Of a stretch of DNA of 64,000 nucleotides, positions 54,582-63,760 are shown piece after piece. The notes beneath the pieces were generated by a model, which saw only the letters and a program-made list of their open reading frames with translations, made no database searches and was not told the DNA's origin. Each line of letters opens with the position of its first letter. Position 1 is the first letter of the stretch. A program made the position numbers and the translations under genes. The stretch is from NCBI GenBank assembly GCA_947260005.1, contig CAMYOL010000064.1, positions 1 to 64,000 of the forward strand, given 5' to 3'. Source of the stretch: an uncultured Ectothiorhodospiraceae bacterium (GTDB lineage: Bacteria; Pseudomonadota; Gammaproteobacteria; UBA6429; Thiohalophilaceae).

Positions 54582-56510
54582 TTATGCGGCCCATTTGTTT
54601 AGCATGTTTATCATTTTGTTTAACTCAATGGGCTTTGTAATAACATCACTCATTCCCGCATCAATACAGAGATTGATATCGTCGGAAAGCACATTAGCCG
54701 TAAGGGCGATAATTATTGGTCGATGTGCAGGTTCTACGTTTTTAATAATATGTTTAGTGGCTTCTACACCATCCATGACAGGCATTTGCATGTCCATAAA
54801 TATTATGTCATAGGTATTTTCTTTCAAAGTATCGACAGCTTGTTGGCCATTATCTGCAACATCGGAGTTAAATCCAAGGTGTGACAAAATATTTACGGCG
54901 ATATTTTGATTTATGGGATTGTCTTCAACAATTAATATTTTAAGTTCATCGAGCTTCTCTGGATTTACGGTTAGTTGTGCCTGGTTTGAATTGCTTTGTT
55001 TAGATACATTTTCAGAAGTGCCGACTTTAAAGGGAATGGTGAATGAAAATGTACTACCCACCCCAACCTCGCTGTCTACAGAAATTTCGCCGCCCATGAT
55101 GCTTACCAGTTTATTACATATAGTTAGACCGAGACCCGTACCGCCGTATTTTCGTGTCGTCGATTCATCAGCCTGGGTAAAGGCGCTGAACAATTTATCA
55201 ATATGATCTTTTTTAATACCGATCCCGGTATCTTTAACATTAAAGGCGAGCATGGGAGGCTGTGTATCTGCTTGAAGGTTAACGGTGACCCTGACTTCGC
55301 CATTTTCAGAAAATTTAATAGCATTAATGACCAGATTAGTAATTACCTGATTAAGGCGGGTTATATCAGAAAATATAAATTCAGGAACGCTATCGTTGAT
55401 CTCGCAAGTCAAGGTAACCTTTTTATTGCTGGCCTGCTGTTGTAAAGGGTTTAATACCTGGTTTATGCAGGCTCGGATATTAATATTAACCTCTTCGAGC
55501 AAAACTTTACCCGATTCTATTTTGGAGAAATCTAGGATATCGTTGACGATAGTGATTAAATTTTTTCCGCTAAATAAAAGGGTATCAACATGTCCTTGTT
55601 GTTCTTTATTTAAATCAGTTTTCTCCAGAAGGGTGGCTGAGCCAATAATACCGTTGAGTGGAGTACGAATTTCGTGACTCATATTGGCTAAAAAGAGTGA
55701 TTTTGCTTTATTAGCCTGTTCGGCTTCATATTGGGCATGTTCTTTTTTATTGATTTCTTTCTCTAATTCGTTGGTTCTTGCATTTACAAGTTCTTCCAGG
55801 TTTTGGTTTACTGCGATCATACCCTCCTTAGCTCGTAATATTTTAATGATCATTTCATTATAAGCGTTTACAAGAATTTTAAGTTCGTTCTCACCTTTCG
55901 TTTCAATCTCTATTTCAACAGGTTTTAGATTATCCATATCTATGTCATTTGTTGCATCAGCCAGTTTTGTAATTGGTTTACCTAAAATTCGATAAATAAA
56001 ATAAATAAATATAAACCAGAGAGCCAGGGTTTTTAGAATGGCACCGATGATAATTAATAAAAAGCCATATTTAACTTGATCAAAAATAATCTCTGAGCTG
56101 GTGTAAATGGTACCGATAGCCAGATTTTTACCGGATTTATTTAGTTCAGGATGACTAATATAGAACTGGTGTCCAATGAGCGTATTGTTCACTTCTTTGG
56201 ATGTCACTCCCGTTGATTTAATATTGCCTTCTATCGATAGTTTAATACCTACCACATGTGGGTTTTGAGTGATGCCATCCAAAATTGACTGTAGTGCTTC
56301 ATCGTTAAATGTCCATACTGAGTTAGCAATACTGGAATTAAATGTTGCTTCGAGATCCCGAATATCCTGTAATATCTCATTTTCTGTGTGTTGATATTCA
56401 GAATACATTTGCATACCCGTGATGACTATTGTGACAGCCAAATACAGACCAAAGATGACCTTTACAAGCTCGGTGGCAATAGAATCATGAAAACGGACTT
56501 TATGAAACAT
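54582..56510 (-). CDS. Hybrid sensor histidine kinase
   Basis: The 642-aa protein has two transmembrane helices (~13-34 and 148-175) around a periplasmic sensor and a HAMP-like region (~175-230). A coiled coil, HisKA with phospho-acceptor His279 in '[11 protein letters not shown]', and an HATPase ('[13 protein letters not shown]', 'DTGIG', 'GGTGLGLTI') follow. A C-terminal receiver carries D573 in '[13 protein letters not shown]'. A further phosphotransfer partner is needed; none is adjacent. The upstream gene (56536) encodes a solute-binding protein 25 bases away in the same direction, the likely ligand receptor. Confidence 0.94.
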   Translation of the reverse strand: MFHKVRFHDSIATELVKVIFGLYLAVTIVITGMQMYSEYQHTENEILQDIRDLEATFNSSIANSVWTFNDEALQSILDGITQNPHVVGIKLSIEGNIKSTGVTSKEVNNTLIGHQFYISHPELNKSGKNLAIGTIYTSSEIIFDQVKYGFLLIIIGAILKTLALWFIFIYFIYRILGKPITKLADATNDIDMDNLKPVEIEIETKGENELKILVNAYNEMIIKILRAKEGMIAVNQNLEELVNARTNELEKEINKKEHAQYEAEQANKAKSLFLANMSHEIRTPLNGIIGSATLLEKTDLNKEQQGHVDTLLFSGKNLITIVNDILDFSKIESGKVLLEEVNINIRACINQVLNPLQQQASNKKVTLTCEINDSVPEFIFSDITRLNQVITNLVINAIKFSENGEVRVTVNLQADTQPPMLAFNVKDTGIGIKKDHIDKLFSAFTQADESTTRKYGGTGLGLTICNKLVSIMGGEISVDSEVGVGSTFSFTIPFKVGTSENVSKQSNSNQAQLTVNPEKLDELKILIVEDNPINQNIAVNILSHLGFNSDVADNGQQAVDTLKENTYDIIFMDMQMPVMDGVEATKHIIKNVEPAHRPIIIALTANVLSDDINLCIDAGMSDVITKPIELNKMINMLNKWAA

Positions 56511-56535
56511 GGTTAAGGTTACTTAATCATTAACA

Positions 56536-57240
56536 TTATAATTTGTTAATGATCTCTCTCCTTATTTGTTCTATGCGCCCTGATTTTTTCATATTCTGTA
56601 AAACAGAATCTAAGCTGGGAATGAGATTTTTATGACGTTTGTGCAAATAGTGATAGAGTAGATATTCTTGTACAGGCGGTTTTAAGGTCTTCACATCTGT
56701 GAGTTTTAGCTTGTTAATAGTTTTTACACCATTGGTGTAGGCAACCACGGCGATATTGACTCGCCCGGAGTTGAGCATTTTAAAAACTTGTTCATTTGTT
56801 TCAACTGCAGAAACATTAAATCCCCTGGTACCCCTTTCGACAAATTTAATTCCTATTTGAACTCCAATCTTGTAAGGTTTCAGACTCTTCCAGCCATTAA
56901 CATCTACATTCTTATTTTTTGAAAATACAATGGCCTGTAGAACGTTTATCGGTGTCGGTACTGGAATGAGATTTTTATATTTTTTTTCAACGTTTGCGAT
57001 ACGAAATAATTCTCCATCCACCTGACCACTGTTAGAAGTATGTAATGCTCGAGCACCGGGTAAAGGCTGATATTCAATTTGATATCCAATTTCTTTATAA
57101 GCTTCTTTTAAAACTTGTAAACTAATATCAGAATTGACAGCGCCAGCTATGCCGCTGACGACAATTTTATTTTGATCACTGTATCCTGTGGTTGGAAATA
57201 ATAATATGGACAGTACCAACACACTAACTCGAAAATTCAT
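56536..57240 (-). CDS. Periplasmic solute-binding protein paired with hybrid kinase
   Basis: The ATG at 57240 is chosen, with GGAG 9 bases upstream. The 234-aa product has a signal peptide (~1-21) and a small SBP_bac_3-like fold: 'GIAGAVNSDISLQVLKEAYKEIGYQIEYQPLPGARAL', 'VDGELFRI' and 'LNSGRVNIAVVAYTNG'. It resembles the protein at 14280-15086 closely in these motifs. Both are next to a membrane signalling protein and lack transporter genes. It lies 25 bases upstream of the hybrid kinase gene in one operon. Confidence 0.83.
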   Translation of the reverse strand: MNFRVSVLVLSILLFPTTGYSDQNKIVVSGIAGAVNSDISLQVLKEAYKEIGYQIEYQPLPGARALHTSNSGQVDGELFRIANVEKKYKNLIPVPTPINVLQAIVFSKNKNVDVNGWKSLKPYKIGVQIGIKFVERGTRGFNVSAVETNEQVFKMLNSGRVNIAVVAYTNGVKTINKLKLTDVKTLKPPVQEYLLYHYLHKRHKNLIPSLDSVLQNMKKSGRIEQIRREIINKL

Positions 57241-57532
57241 AGCACACATCTCCATTTATACTATCCATATATCGGTATATTCGAGCAGGGCTTAAATGAA
57301 AATAAGACTAATAAGCAATTATTAATCACTCTAAGTCATTGATTAATAGCTATATTGTTTAAGTAAAATCGATCATCCAAAGAGTGGTCGTTGTCGGTCT
57401 GGTCAGATGATGTAAGTATAACGCTACAGAAATTTACTTCATGACGGTTAATGGCCATTAATATATACTTAAAAAGAAATAACGCATTTTTACTCATAAT
57501 AAATATAAAGTTGTTCTTAGAGGAAATTGTAA

Positions 57533-58270
57533 ATGCACAAATTAATCCGCTTGGTTTTTATAATCCAGTTGACTCACTTTACTTCAGTTGCCTTGGCTGA
57601 CGAGCTTCAGGTCGCGACCAGCGAATGGGTTCCTTACGTCGGAAAAGAATTACCTAATCAGGGATTGGCGATGGATATTGTCAACCGGGCTTTGAAACGG
57701 TCCGGGCACAATCCCTCGGTTACCATCCAGGCCTGGACCCGTACATTGGAAGGGGCAGATATTGGTGTTTACGATGTAATTGCAGCTGCCTGGTATAGTA
57801 AAGCACGGGAAAAATCGTTTATCTTCAGTAAGCCATATCTTTATAACGAAATAATGTTACTCAAACGAGTTGACTCCAGTTTTCAATTTTCGACCATTGC
57901 CGATCTCGAAGGCAGAACCGTTGGCGTTCTAAATGGTTATGCCTATGGAGAACAATTCGATAGAGCACGGGGATTACTACGTTCGCCCGGCATACATGTG
58001 TTACAAAATATAACGCGAGTAATCAATGGGGAACTTGAATTGACCCTGGATGATAAACGTGTGCTTGAGTATGAAATTAAACATAACATTGGGCTCAATA
58101 AAGAAAAACTGGTGTTTTTACCGAAGCCAGTTTCTAAAAATGGTCTGTATATTGCGGTAAGCAGGCATAACCCAAAACACAAAGAAATTGTTCAGGCATT
58201 TGATAAAGCTATTGATGAAATGCGTAAAGATGGCACTTATGATCGAATTCTTAAAATGCACTCTCAATAA
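57533..58270 (+). CDS. Periplasmic amino-acid-type solute-binding protein
   Basis: The 245-aa product has a signal peptide (~1-22, ending ALA) and a complete SBP_bac_3 domain: 'LQVATSEWVPYVGKELPNQGLAMDIVNRALKRSG', 'YDVIAAAWYSKAREKSFIFSKPYLYNEIMLL' and 'LEGRTVGVLNGYAYGEQF'. AGAGGAA precedes the ATG. It is divergent from the kinase/solute-binding operon, with a 292-base gap. No permease or ATPase genes are near. It may also serve sensing. Confidence 0.87.
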   Translation: MHKLIRLVFIIQLTHFTSVALADELQVATSEWVPYVGKELPNQGLAMDIVNRALKRSGHNPSVTIQAWTRTLEGADIGVYDVIAAAWYSKAREKSFIFSKPYLYNEIMLLKRVDSSFQFSTIADLEGRTVGVLNGYAYGEQFDRARGLLRSPGIHVLQNITRVINGELELTLDDKRVLEYEIKHNIGLNKEKLVFLPKPVSKNGLYIAVSRHNPKHKEIVQAFDKAIDEMRKDGTYDRILKMHSQ

Positions 58271-58405
58271 TCATTTAACATTTAGGAATTAATTTAGCGA
58301 AGGCTCTGGCAGGGCCTGTCTACGTTAATTTTTAGAAAATTTAAAAGCGACTTATGTTTAGTTTGAAAGTATGGGCTGTATGCGTAAGCGATTTCTCGGT
58401 GCGGC

Positions 58406-58687
58406 TTAACCATTCACAACCATTTTTCGGTGACCGACCGTAATTTCATCGCCAGGGTGCAGGGTGTGCATTTTGACCCGTTTGCCATTGATGAATGTAC
58501 CATTCGTGCTCGATAGATCTTCGATGTATGAGGCCTCAAAGCAGGTGACGATTTTTGCATGGTGGGCGCTGATGAGCTTATCTTTAAACTTGACATCATT
58601 GTCGCCTGCACGGCCGATGAAAACCGTGCCAGGTTCCAGGTCTATGCGCGCGTGATGATTATTATCCAGGACCGTTAGGGTCGTCAT
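58406..58687 (-). CDS. Single-domain FHA protein
   Basis: The 93-aa cytoplasmic protein is essentially one forkhead-associated domain: 'VFIGRAGDNDVKFKDKLISAHHAKI' (Gly-Arg, Ser/His) and 'YIEDLSSTNGTFINGKRVK' (Thr-Asn-Gly-Thr). It binds phosphothreonine peptides, usually from Ser/Thr kinases, none of which is in this window. GGAG precedes the ATG (58687). It is monocistronic. Confidence 0.93.
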   Translation of the reverse strand: MTTLTVLDNNHHARIDLEPGTVFIGRAGDNDVKFKDKLISAHHAKIVTCFEASYIEDLSSTNGTFINGKRVKMHTLHPGDEITVGHRKMVVNG

Positions 58688-59001
58688 TGGGTCATCTCCT
58701 GCTGTTAATGTAAAATGACCGCCCTGGTCGAGAGAACATCTCTGTAGTGCTTAAGTTTATAACACTTATCAAAAATAGGGTATCTAATATCCTGTTACAA
58801 ATTGTAAAAATTTTAACCAATTTTTTCCTTAATCGGTTAGCTTGGAAATTATACCGTCAGTCAAACTGCACGGATATTGGTTAGATTAGATAATAATTAA
58901 TAATTACAATAACTTAGTGGATAGTATTCTGATTGGGATCATCAATATAGATTTTTAAGGCCAATATTTCATAAGAGGTTTCTTGTGCTTGCTTGAATAT
59001 T

Positions 59002-59928
59002 ATGAACAAATTTAATTTCCAAACAGTATCAAAAGCAATTGGCTACGATGGTGCAGTTAGCCGTGCGGAAATGTTGGTATCAACGCTCGGTGGCTTTGTC
59101 GGCATATTCTTCATTGCCTGGATTAGCTTTCATTTCACTGGTGCTGGGGGTGCCGCACTCATTGTGCCCTCAATGGGGGCATCTGCGGTGTTAGTTTTTG
59201 CGGTACCACATGGAAGATTGTCCCAACCCTGGGCATTGTTTGGTGGCCAGATGATATCTGCCGGTGTTGGCGTTGCCTGCTATCAGTTGTTTCCGGATAG
59301 GCTATTTTTATCTGCTGGCTTGGCCGTTGGTCTGGCGATAGGCGCCATGCACATATTACGATGTATCCACCCGCCCGGTGGCGCGACGGCTCTGGCTGCC
59401 GTTATCGGTTCGGCTCAAATACACGAATTGGGCTTTACTTATATGTTGACGCCCGTGTTCGTAAATACAATTATAATATTAGTTGTTGCCGTGGTATTTA
59501 ATAGTTTTTTTCCGTGGCGACGGTACCCAATTAGTATGATGCGATTTACGGATAAGCCATCGGATAAACACGACAAATCGTTTCGTTATATTGATAAGCA
59601 AAATATCGAGAGAGCCTTGTCAGATCTTGATGTCGTTGTCGATCTTAGTGCAGATGATCTACAGAATATCTTTGCCCTGGCGCTTGAACATGCACAATCA
59701 CCTTCTTTTGACGCCAGCCAGATTTTACTGGGACATTATTATACGAATAGTAAACATGGTGCCGAATGGTCTGTTCGTCGTATTATTGATGAACATCAAT
59801 CAGATGATCCGAATAAAGATATGGTAATCTATCGAGTTGTTGAAGGCCAGGGTATTAACAACTCGGATAGTTGTACACGAACTGAATTTACTCGATGGGT
59901 TGTGCGGGAACTGTATCCTGCGGAATAA
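59002..59928 (+). CDS. HPP-family membrane protein with a C-terminal soluble domain
   Basis: The 308-aa protein has four transmembrane helices (~25-165) with the HPP signature 'HPPGGATALAAVIGSAQIHELGF'. A ~125-residue soluble tail (from ~185) follows with 'ALSDLDVVVDLSADDLQNIF', which is not a CBS pair. HPP proteins of cyanobacteria and chloroplasts transport nitrite; bacterial roles are less clear. The ATG at 59002 is preferred over the in-frame TTG at 58993. Confidence 0.87.
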   Translation: MNKFNFQTVSKAIGYDGAVSRAEMLVSTLGGFVGIFFIAWISFHFTGAGGAALIVPSMGASAVLVFAVPHGRLSQPWALFGGQMISAGVGVACYQLFPDRLFLSAGLAVGLAIGAMHILRCIHPPGGATALAAVIGSAQIHELGFTYMLTPVFVNTIIILVVAVVFNSFFPWRRYPISMMRFTDKPSDKHDKSFRYIDKQNIERALSDLDVVVDLSADDLQNIFALALEHAQSPSFDASQILLGHYYTNSKHGAEWSVRRIIDEHQSDDPNKDMVIYRVVEGQGINNSDSCTRTEFTRWVVRELYPAE

Positions 59929-60001
59929 TTTAATTGACGTACTAATAAAGAAATAATTGAACAAAACAAACAGTAATTATCTACTATCAGTCTAAAATCG
60001 T

Positions 60002-61003
60002 TTATTTTTCCTGAGGAGGAATAAATATCTTATCGTCCAGGCGATCAAGGAATTGAAAGCGTGTCGCCTCCTTTATGGCCACTCGTTTTCCAAGGGTAAC
60101 CTCGCTCCTGAGGATAATCGGGCGTTTCATAATTGAAGGATAGTGATGCATCCGCTTGTAGTACCATTGTCGTGTCTTAAAACTGGTACTGCTGACAATG
60201 TCACAAATATACCCCAATACAAAATTCTCATCACCCGCACGGGGAATTTGAACATTGGGATCACCTTTATCTTCTTCGATACCAAAAGATTTACGTAAGA
60301 TATCAACGGTGTCACGGGAAATCCCTGGGCTCGTACCACTTATATGGTTCGCGCCACTATCGAGTAATGTATTTAGATAGCGTATTACTTCAGGTTGGTC
60401 ATTAACAAGCTGGTTAATCTCTCGATCATTTTCAATGCGGGTGATGACCGGGCTGACATAGCGACTCACTTTTATCTTTTTATATGGAGGGCTGGTAGAA
60501 GAACCGGATACCGAGCCAGCATTGGTTATATAGCCTTTCATGTTTATAAGGTATCGATGCTTGCCATTATCGATCTCTCTGGATTCCGATTTTTCAATCG
60601 TTAGCGCGCAATACCCATCTTCCGATATTGTGTATTTTTTCAGTTGTTTATATTTAGCATAGTGGTTCCCATGAAAATACTCTTTATGCGTTGTTATTCC
60701 AACACCGAGTCCTTGCCAGTCGGGTTCGTTTGCTGGTTTTGCATCGACGTTGTAACCCGGCTTGAGGCTCTTTTTCATACTTGGCCAGATCTGAGGATAT
60801 TCACGTTTGGTTTTTTGTTGTATTTCTTTAATCTGGACACATAAATCATACTGGGCTTTTATGCCGGGTATTATTGTCTGACTTTGATCATTGACTGACT
60901 CGATAACGAGGGCTTTAAGTTCAGCGGCAGATATGTTGCTTGTATTAAGCAGTAAGCTTAGCAAAAAAAATAGATATTTCCCTATATGGATGTTATTTCG
61001 CAT
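60002..61003 (-). CDS. Exported hypothetical protein
   Basis: The 333-aa product has a signal peptide (~1-27) and no recognised domain. It has a helical start ('PGIKAQYDLCVQIKEIQQKTKREYP'), beta-rich middle and a C-terminal 'VLGYICDIVSSTSFKTRQWYYKRMHHYPSIMKRPIILRSEVTLGKRVAIKEATRFQF'. The latter resembles a small beta-domain seen in other periplasmic hypotheticals. Three Cys are visible. It stands alone, convergent with the HPP gene. Confidence 0.7.
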   Translation of the reverse strand: MRNNIHIGKYLFFLLSLLLNTSNISAAELKALVIESVNDQSQTIIPGIKAQYDLCVQIKEIQQKTKREYPQIWPSMKKSLKPGYNVDAKPANEPDWQGLGVGITTHKEYFHGNHYAKYKQLKKYTISEDGYCALTIEKSESREIDNGKHRYLINMKGYITNAGSVSGSSTSPPYKKIKVSRYVSPVITRIENDREINQLVNDQPEVIRYLNTLLDSGANHISGTSPGISRDTVDILRKSFGIEEDKGDPNVQIPRAGDENFVLGYICDIVSSTSFKTRQWYYKRMHHYPSIMKRPIILRSEVTLGKRVAIKEATRFQFLDRLDDKIFIPPQEK

Positions 61004-61329
61004 TACTTTAATCCTTTCTAAGTATTGGCTTCCCTGAGTCCAAAATTATTTTTCATTGACTATGACCACTTATGAAGAAATATGTAATTGTGTCTGTTAC
61101 GACTTACACAGTTCTTTTATATTGTTTATTATATTAACTGATTATACCTGATAAAGCCGTTTTAACAATGACGTAATGTACTAACTATTATCATTTTATT
61201 AATGGTCATACTATATATTTAATACTTAGGTTAGCCCTGATAGATTGACTGATTGGTAGAAAGAAAATGTATTGGCTAAGTAAATATACTATGCTGGTAA
61301 TAAGTGATCGATTTGTAAGGAGTATCATT
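61004..61329. other. Gene-free divergent intergenic region
   Basis: About 325 AT-rich bases between divergent genes. In-frame codons from 61267 extend the GFA gene upstream but lack a ribosome binding site. No RNA motif or repeat was seen. Confidence 0.45.
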
Positions 61330-61743
61330 ATGGGAATTGAACAATTTAAGGGTAGTTGTCTTTGCGGTTCTATTAAATATGAGCTGACTGGAGATGCGAA
61401 ACGTTTTTATCATTGTCATTGCCAACGTTGTCGAAAGGCGACTGGGGCCGCTCATGCATCTAATATAATGGTTAAAGAAAATAACTTTCTTTGGCTTTCA
61501 GGCGAAAAATTATTAAAAAGATATAAGGTTCCTGATGCGGAACGTTTCTATACTCATTTTTGCTCAGAATGCGGTAGCGTAATGCCTCGTGATGTACCCG
61601 AGATCGGCATGATGATTATTCCTGCTGGTTCGTTAGATTCTGAGATTAATATCAAACCGGAAGCCCGAATATTTTGGGAGTCGCGTGCAGGCTGGTCATG
61701 TAACAGTGACGGACTCCCGACATTTTCAGAGTATCCGGATTAA
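61330..61743 (+). CDS. GFA-family zinc protein (glutathione-dependent formaldehyde-activating enzyme-like)
   Basis: The ATG at 61330 has AAGGAG 8 bases upstream; the in-frame ATG at 61267 is rejected. The 137-aa protein has the zinc-binding Cys set of the GFA/CENP-V fold: 'GSCLCGSIKYEL', 'HCHCQRCRKATGAAHA' and 'FCSECGSVMPR'. Most family members are functionally undefined; glutathione-formaldehyde adduct formation is known for Gfa of Paracoccus. It is monocistronic. Confidence 0.9.
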   Translation: MGIEQFKGSCLCGSIKYELTGDAKRFYHCHCQRCRKATGAAHASNIMVKENNFLWLSGEKLLKRYKVPDAERFYTHFCSECGSVMPRDVPEIGMMIIPAGSLDSEINIKPEARIFWESRAGWSCNSDGLPTFSEYPD

Positions 61744-61860
61744 TTTCGGGTCTAACAACGGCGTTTGTTTGTATAAAAATTAAGAGACTTTAAGCTAATA
61801 TAATAAGAAGAATAGACAAATCGTATCGTAAACTAATAATTAATATAGGGGTTCTTGATT

Positions 61861-62949
61861 ATGGCCAAGGGTACACAAGTCGGTGTTTTTTTTGATGGCA
61901 CAGGAAATTGCCGCGATAACGATATTGATAAAGGCTGTGAGACAAACGTGGCCAAACTCTTTGAATTGTACGACAAAAGCAATTCAAATAATTTTATTAA
62001 CAACCATGCATTTTATATCCGTGGTGTTGGTTCGGAATTAGGTGAATTTATTGTTGGTGGTTTCTCGGGTATTGGTGGACTTGAGCGAATTGAAATTATG
62101 TTGGCAGATGTGCAGGATTATTTTAATACTGACAAAGTTCGTGATCTTTCCCCAAAAGTGATTGATGTGTGTGGCTTTAGTCGGGGTGCATCACAGGCAC
62201 GTCACTTTGTTAATTGTATAAAATATGAAGGACTCATTGATGAACGTACCGGGGAACCGTTTGATGATATAGAAATAAGATTCATGGGTCTTTTTGATAC
62301 GGTCGCGTCATTTGGTGTGCCAGGTAACAGTATTGATCCTGGTTTTGATTTTGATGTGGATCCAAAAATTATCGGCAAGGCTGTACATTTTGTCGCTGAG
62401 CATGAGAAACGTTCTATGTTTGATTTGGAGTCTATTAAGTCTTCAGCAAATGAAGTATTGGATGAACATAAGATGGTCGAAGCTTCTTTTCCTGGTGCAC
62501 ACTCAGATGTGGGGGGAGGTTATACTCACCAGGAAGCGCGGGCTGAGCGAATAATTAAGCGTCGTGGCAATAATCGACTTCGTATCTCGGCCATTCCTGA
62601 AAAGCTCAATGATTTATCTCGTATTCCATTGCGAGCTATGCATCAGTTCATGCTGGATGCGAATGTTCCATTAGCCCCTTTAAGTGCCTATCCAAGACCA
62701 AAAATGGTAGAAATTACGCCTGAGGTAGAAGCCTTTTATCAGGAAAATGATCATGGTACTGCCTTCGATGACATCATTAAGAGTAAATATGTTCACGACT
62801 CAAGATTTTTCTTTGATGCGATGCGCACAACCGTATTTGATAGTAACGAAGAACGTACTATTCATTATCCTAAACCAAATCCTGATTTCTGGAAGCATCG
62901 AGCTGAGATGGAGCAAGAACAGGATGATGATGATCAACTGAAATCCTAG
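61861..62949 (+). CDS. DUF2235 (Tle1-like) alpha/beta hydrolase
   Basis: The ATG at 61861 has AGGGG ~9 bases upstream; an in-frame TTG at 61855 is possible. The 362-aa protein has 'GVFFDGTGNCRDN' at the N-terminus, the nucleophile elbow 'CGFSRGASQAR', 'MGLFDTVASFGVPG' and 'FPGAHSDVGGGY' with the catalytic His/Asp. This is the DUF2235 family that includes type VI secretion phospholipase effectors (Tle1). No vgrG, PAAR or immunity gene is adjacent; the 3' end overlaps the convergent b561 gene by 4 bases. Confidence 0.9.
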   Translation: MAKGTQVGVFFDGTGNCRDNDIDKGCETNVAKLFELYDKSNSNNFINNHAFYIRGVGSELGEFIVGGFSGIGGLERIEIMLADVQDYFNTDKVRDLSPKVIDVCGFSRGASQARHFVNCIKYEGLIDERTGEPFDDIEIRFMGLFDTVASFGVPGNSIDPGFDFDVDPKIIGKAVHFVAEHEKRSMFDLESIKSSANEVLDEHKMVEASFPGAHSDVGGGYTHQEARAERIIKRRGNNRLRISAIPEKLNDLSRIPLRAMHQFMLDANVPLAPLSAYPRPKMVEITPEVEAFYQENDHGTAFDDIIKSKYVHDSRFFFDAMRTTVFDSNEERTIHYPKPNPDFWKHRAEMEQEQDDDDQLKS

Positions 62950-63620
62950 TTTTCGTCTTGTGATGTTTTATTTTTATACCCCGTCCACATTGACTTAGCC
63001 AGGTTTTGCTGTTGTTTTATACTGGACGCGAGTACACCACCGATATGGAGAAAAACCAGGAAGAGCGTAAAGTTAGCAAAGAATTCATGGATTTCTTCCC
63101 ATAACTCTTCTTCATCATTATCTTCCTCACGATCGTCATCATCATGATGTTCTTCGTAATTATCATCATCCCTTTCAGAAGAAGATACCTTGTACACCAT
63201 TGTCTGCTTGTGTTGTGGTTGAATAGCGGGACTCTGCGCCAGAGGACCGTATCCTTCTAGGCCATATACTTTTAATCCGCTCAGCCCTGTTAATAGCAAA
63301 CTAATCAACATCGCGAAAACCATCCAACTACCCGCGGGATTATGGCCAATGTATTTTTTACCACTACCCATGAAAACGAAACCTTTCAAGTAATCCACAA
63401 CAGCTGATGGCGAATATATAAAATTACTAAAACGTGCGTAGCGTGTGCCTATAATGCCCCAGATCACCCTTATCGGAATCAGGCCCAGGATGTAGTAACC
63501 GGAATAGACATGTAGGCTATTTTCTTCATCCCCCGTTATATAGGCGACAGTGAAGGCTAATACCAGTGTCCAATGAAAAAATCGAACCAATGGATCCCAG
63601 ACATATATTTTATTGCTCAT
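62946..63620 (-). CDS. Cytochrome b561 with a highly acidic cytoplasmic or periplasmic loop
   Basis: The 224-aa protein has four transmembrane helices and the b561/Ni-Fe-hydrogenase-type heme His residues: His16 ('FFHWTL'), His37, His93 ('GHNPAGSW') and His192 ('FLHIGG'). The segment 149-177 is almost entirely Asp/Glu with a His pair, an insertion not usual in the family. It may bind metal cations or alter surface charge. The gene ends inside the 3' end of the DUF2235 gene (4-base overlap, convergent). Confidence 0.87.
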   Translation of the reverse strand: MSNKIYVWDPLVRFFHWTLVLAFTVAYITGDEENSLHVYSGYYILGLIPIRVIWGIIGTRYARFSNFIYSPSAVVDYLKGFVFMGSGKKYIGHNPAGSWMVFAMLISLLLTGLSGLKVYGLEGYGPLAQSPAIQPQHKQTMVYKVSSSERDDDNYEEHHDDDDREEDNDEEELWEEIHEFFANFTLFLVFLHIGGVLASSIKQQQNLAKSMWTGYKNKTSQDEN

Positions 63621-63760
63621 AATCTACACTCAAAATCACGTTGATATGCTGTTATCATATGGGCTGATGAATAATCTTTCATTGGGCAAATGCCTCATAT
63701 TGGTTGAAGGTAGACATATGTCCCATAAATAACATATTGAAAATAAAGGGATGTATCAAG

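Noticed and set aside
61855-62949. Type VI secretion lipase effector locus around the DUF2235 gene
   Set aside because: No vgrG, PAAR, Hcp or immunity-like lipoprotein is adjacent; DUF2235 alone does not make an effector.
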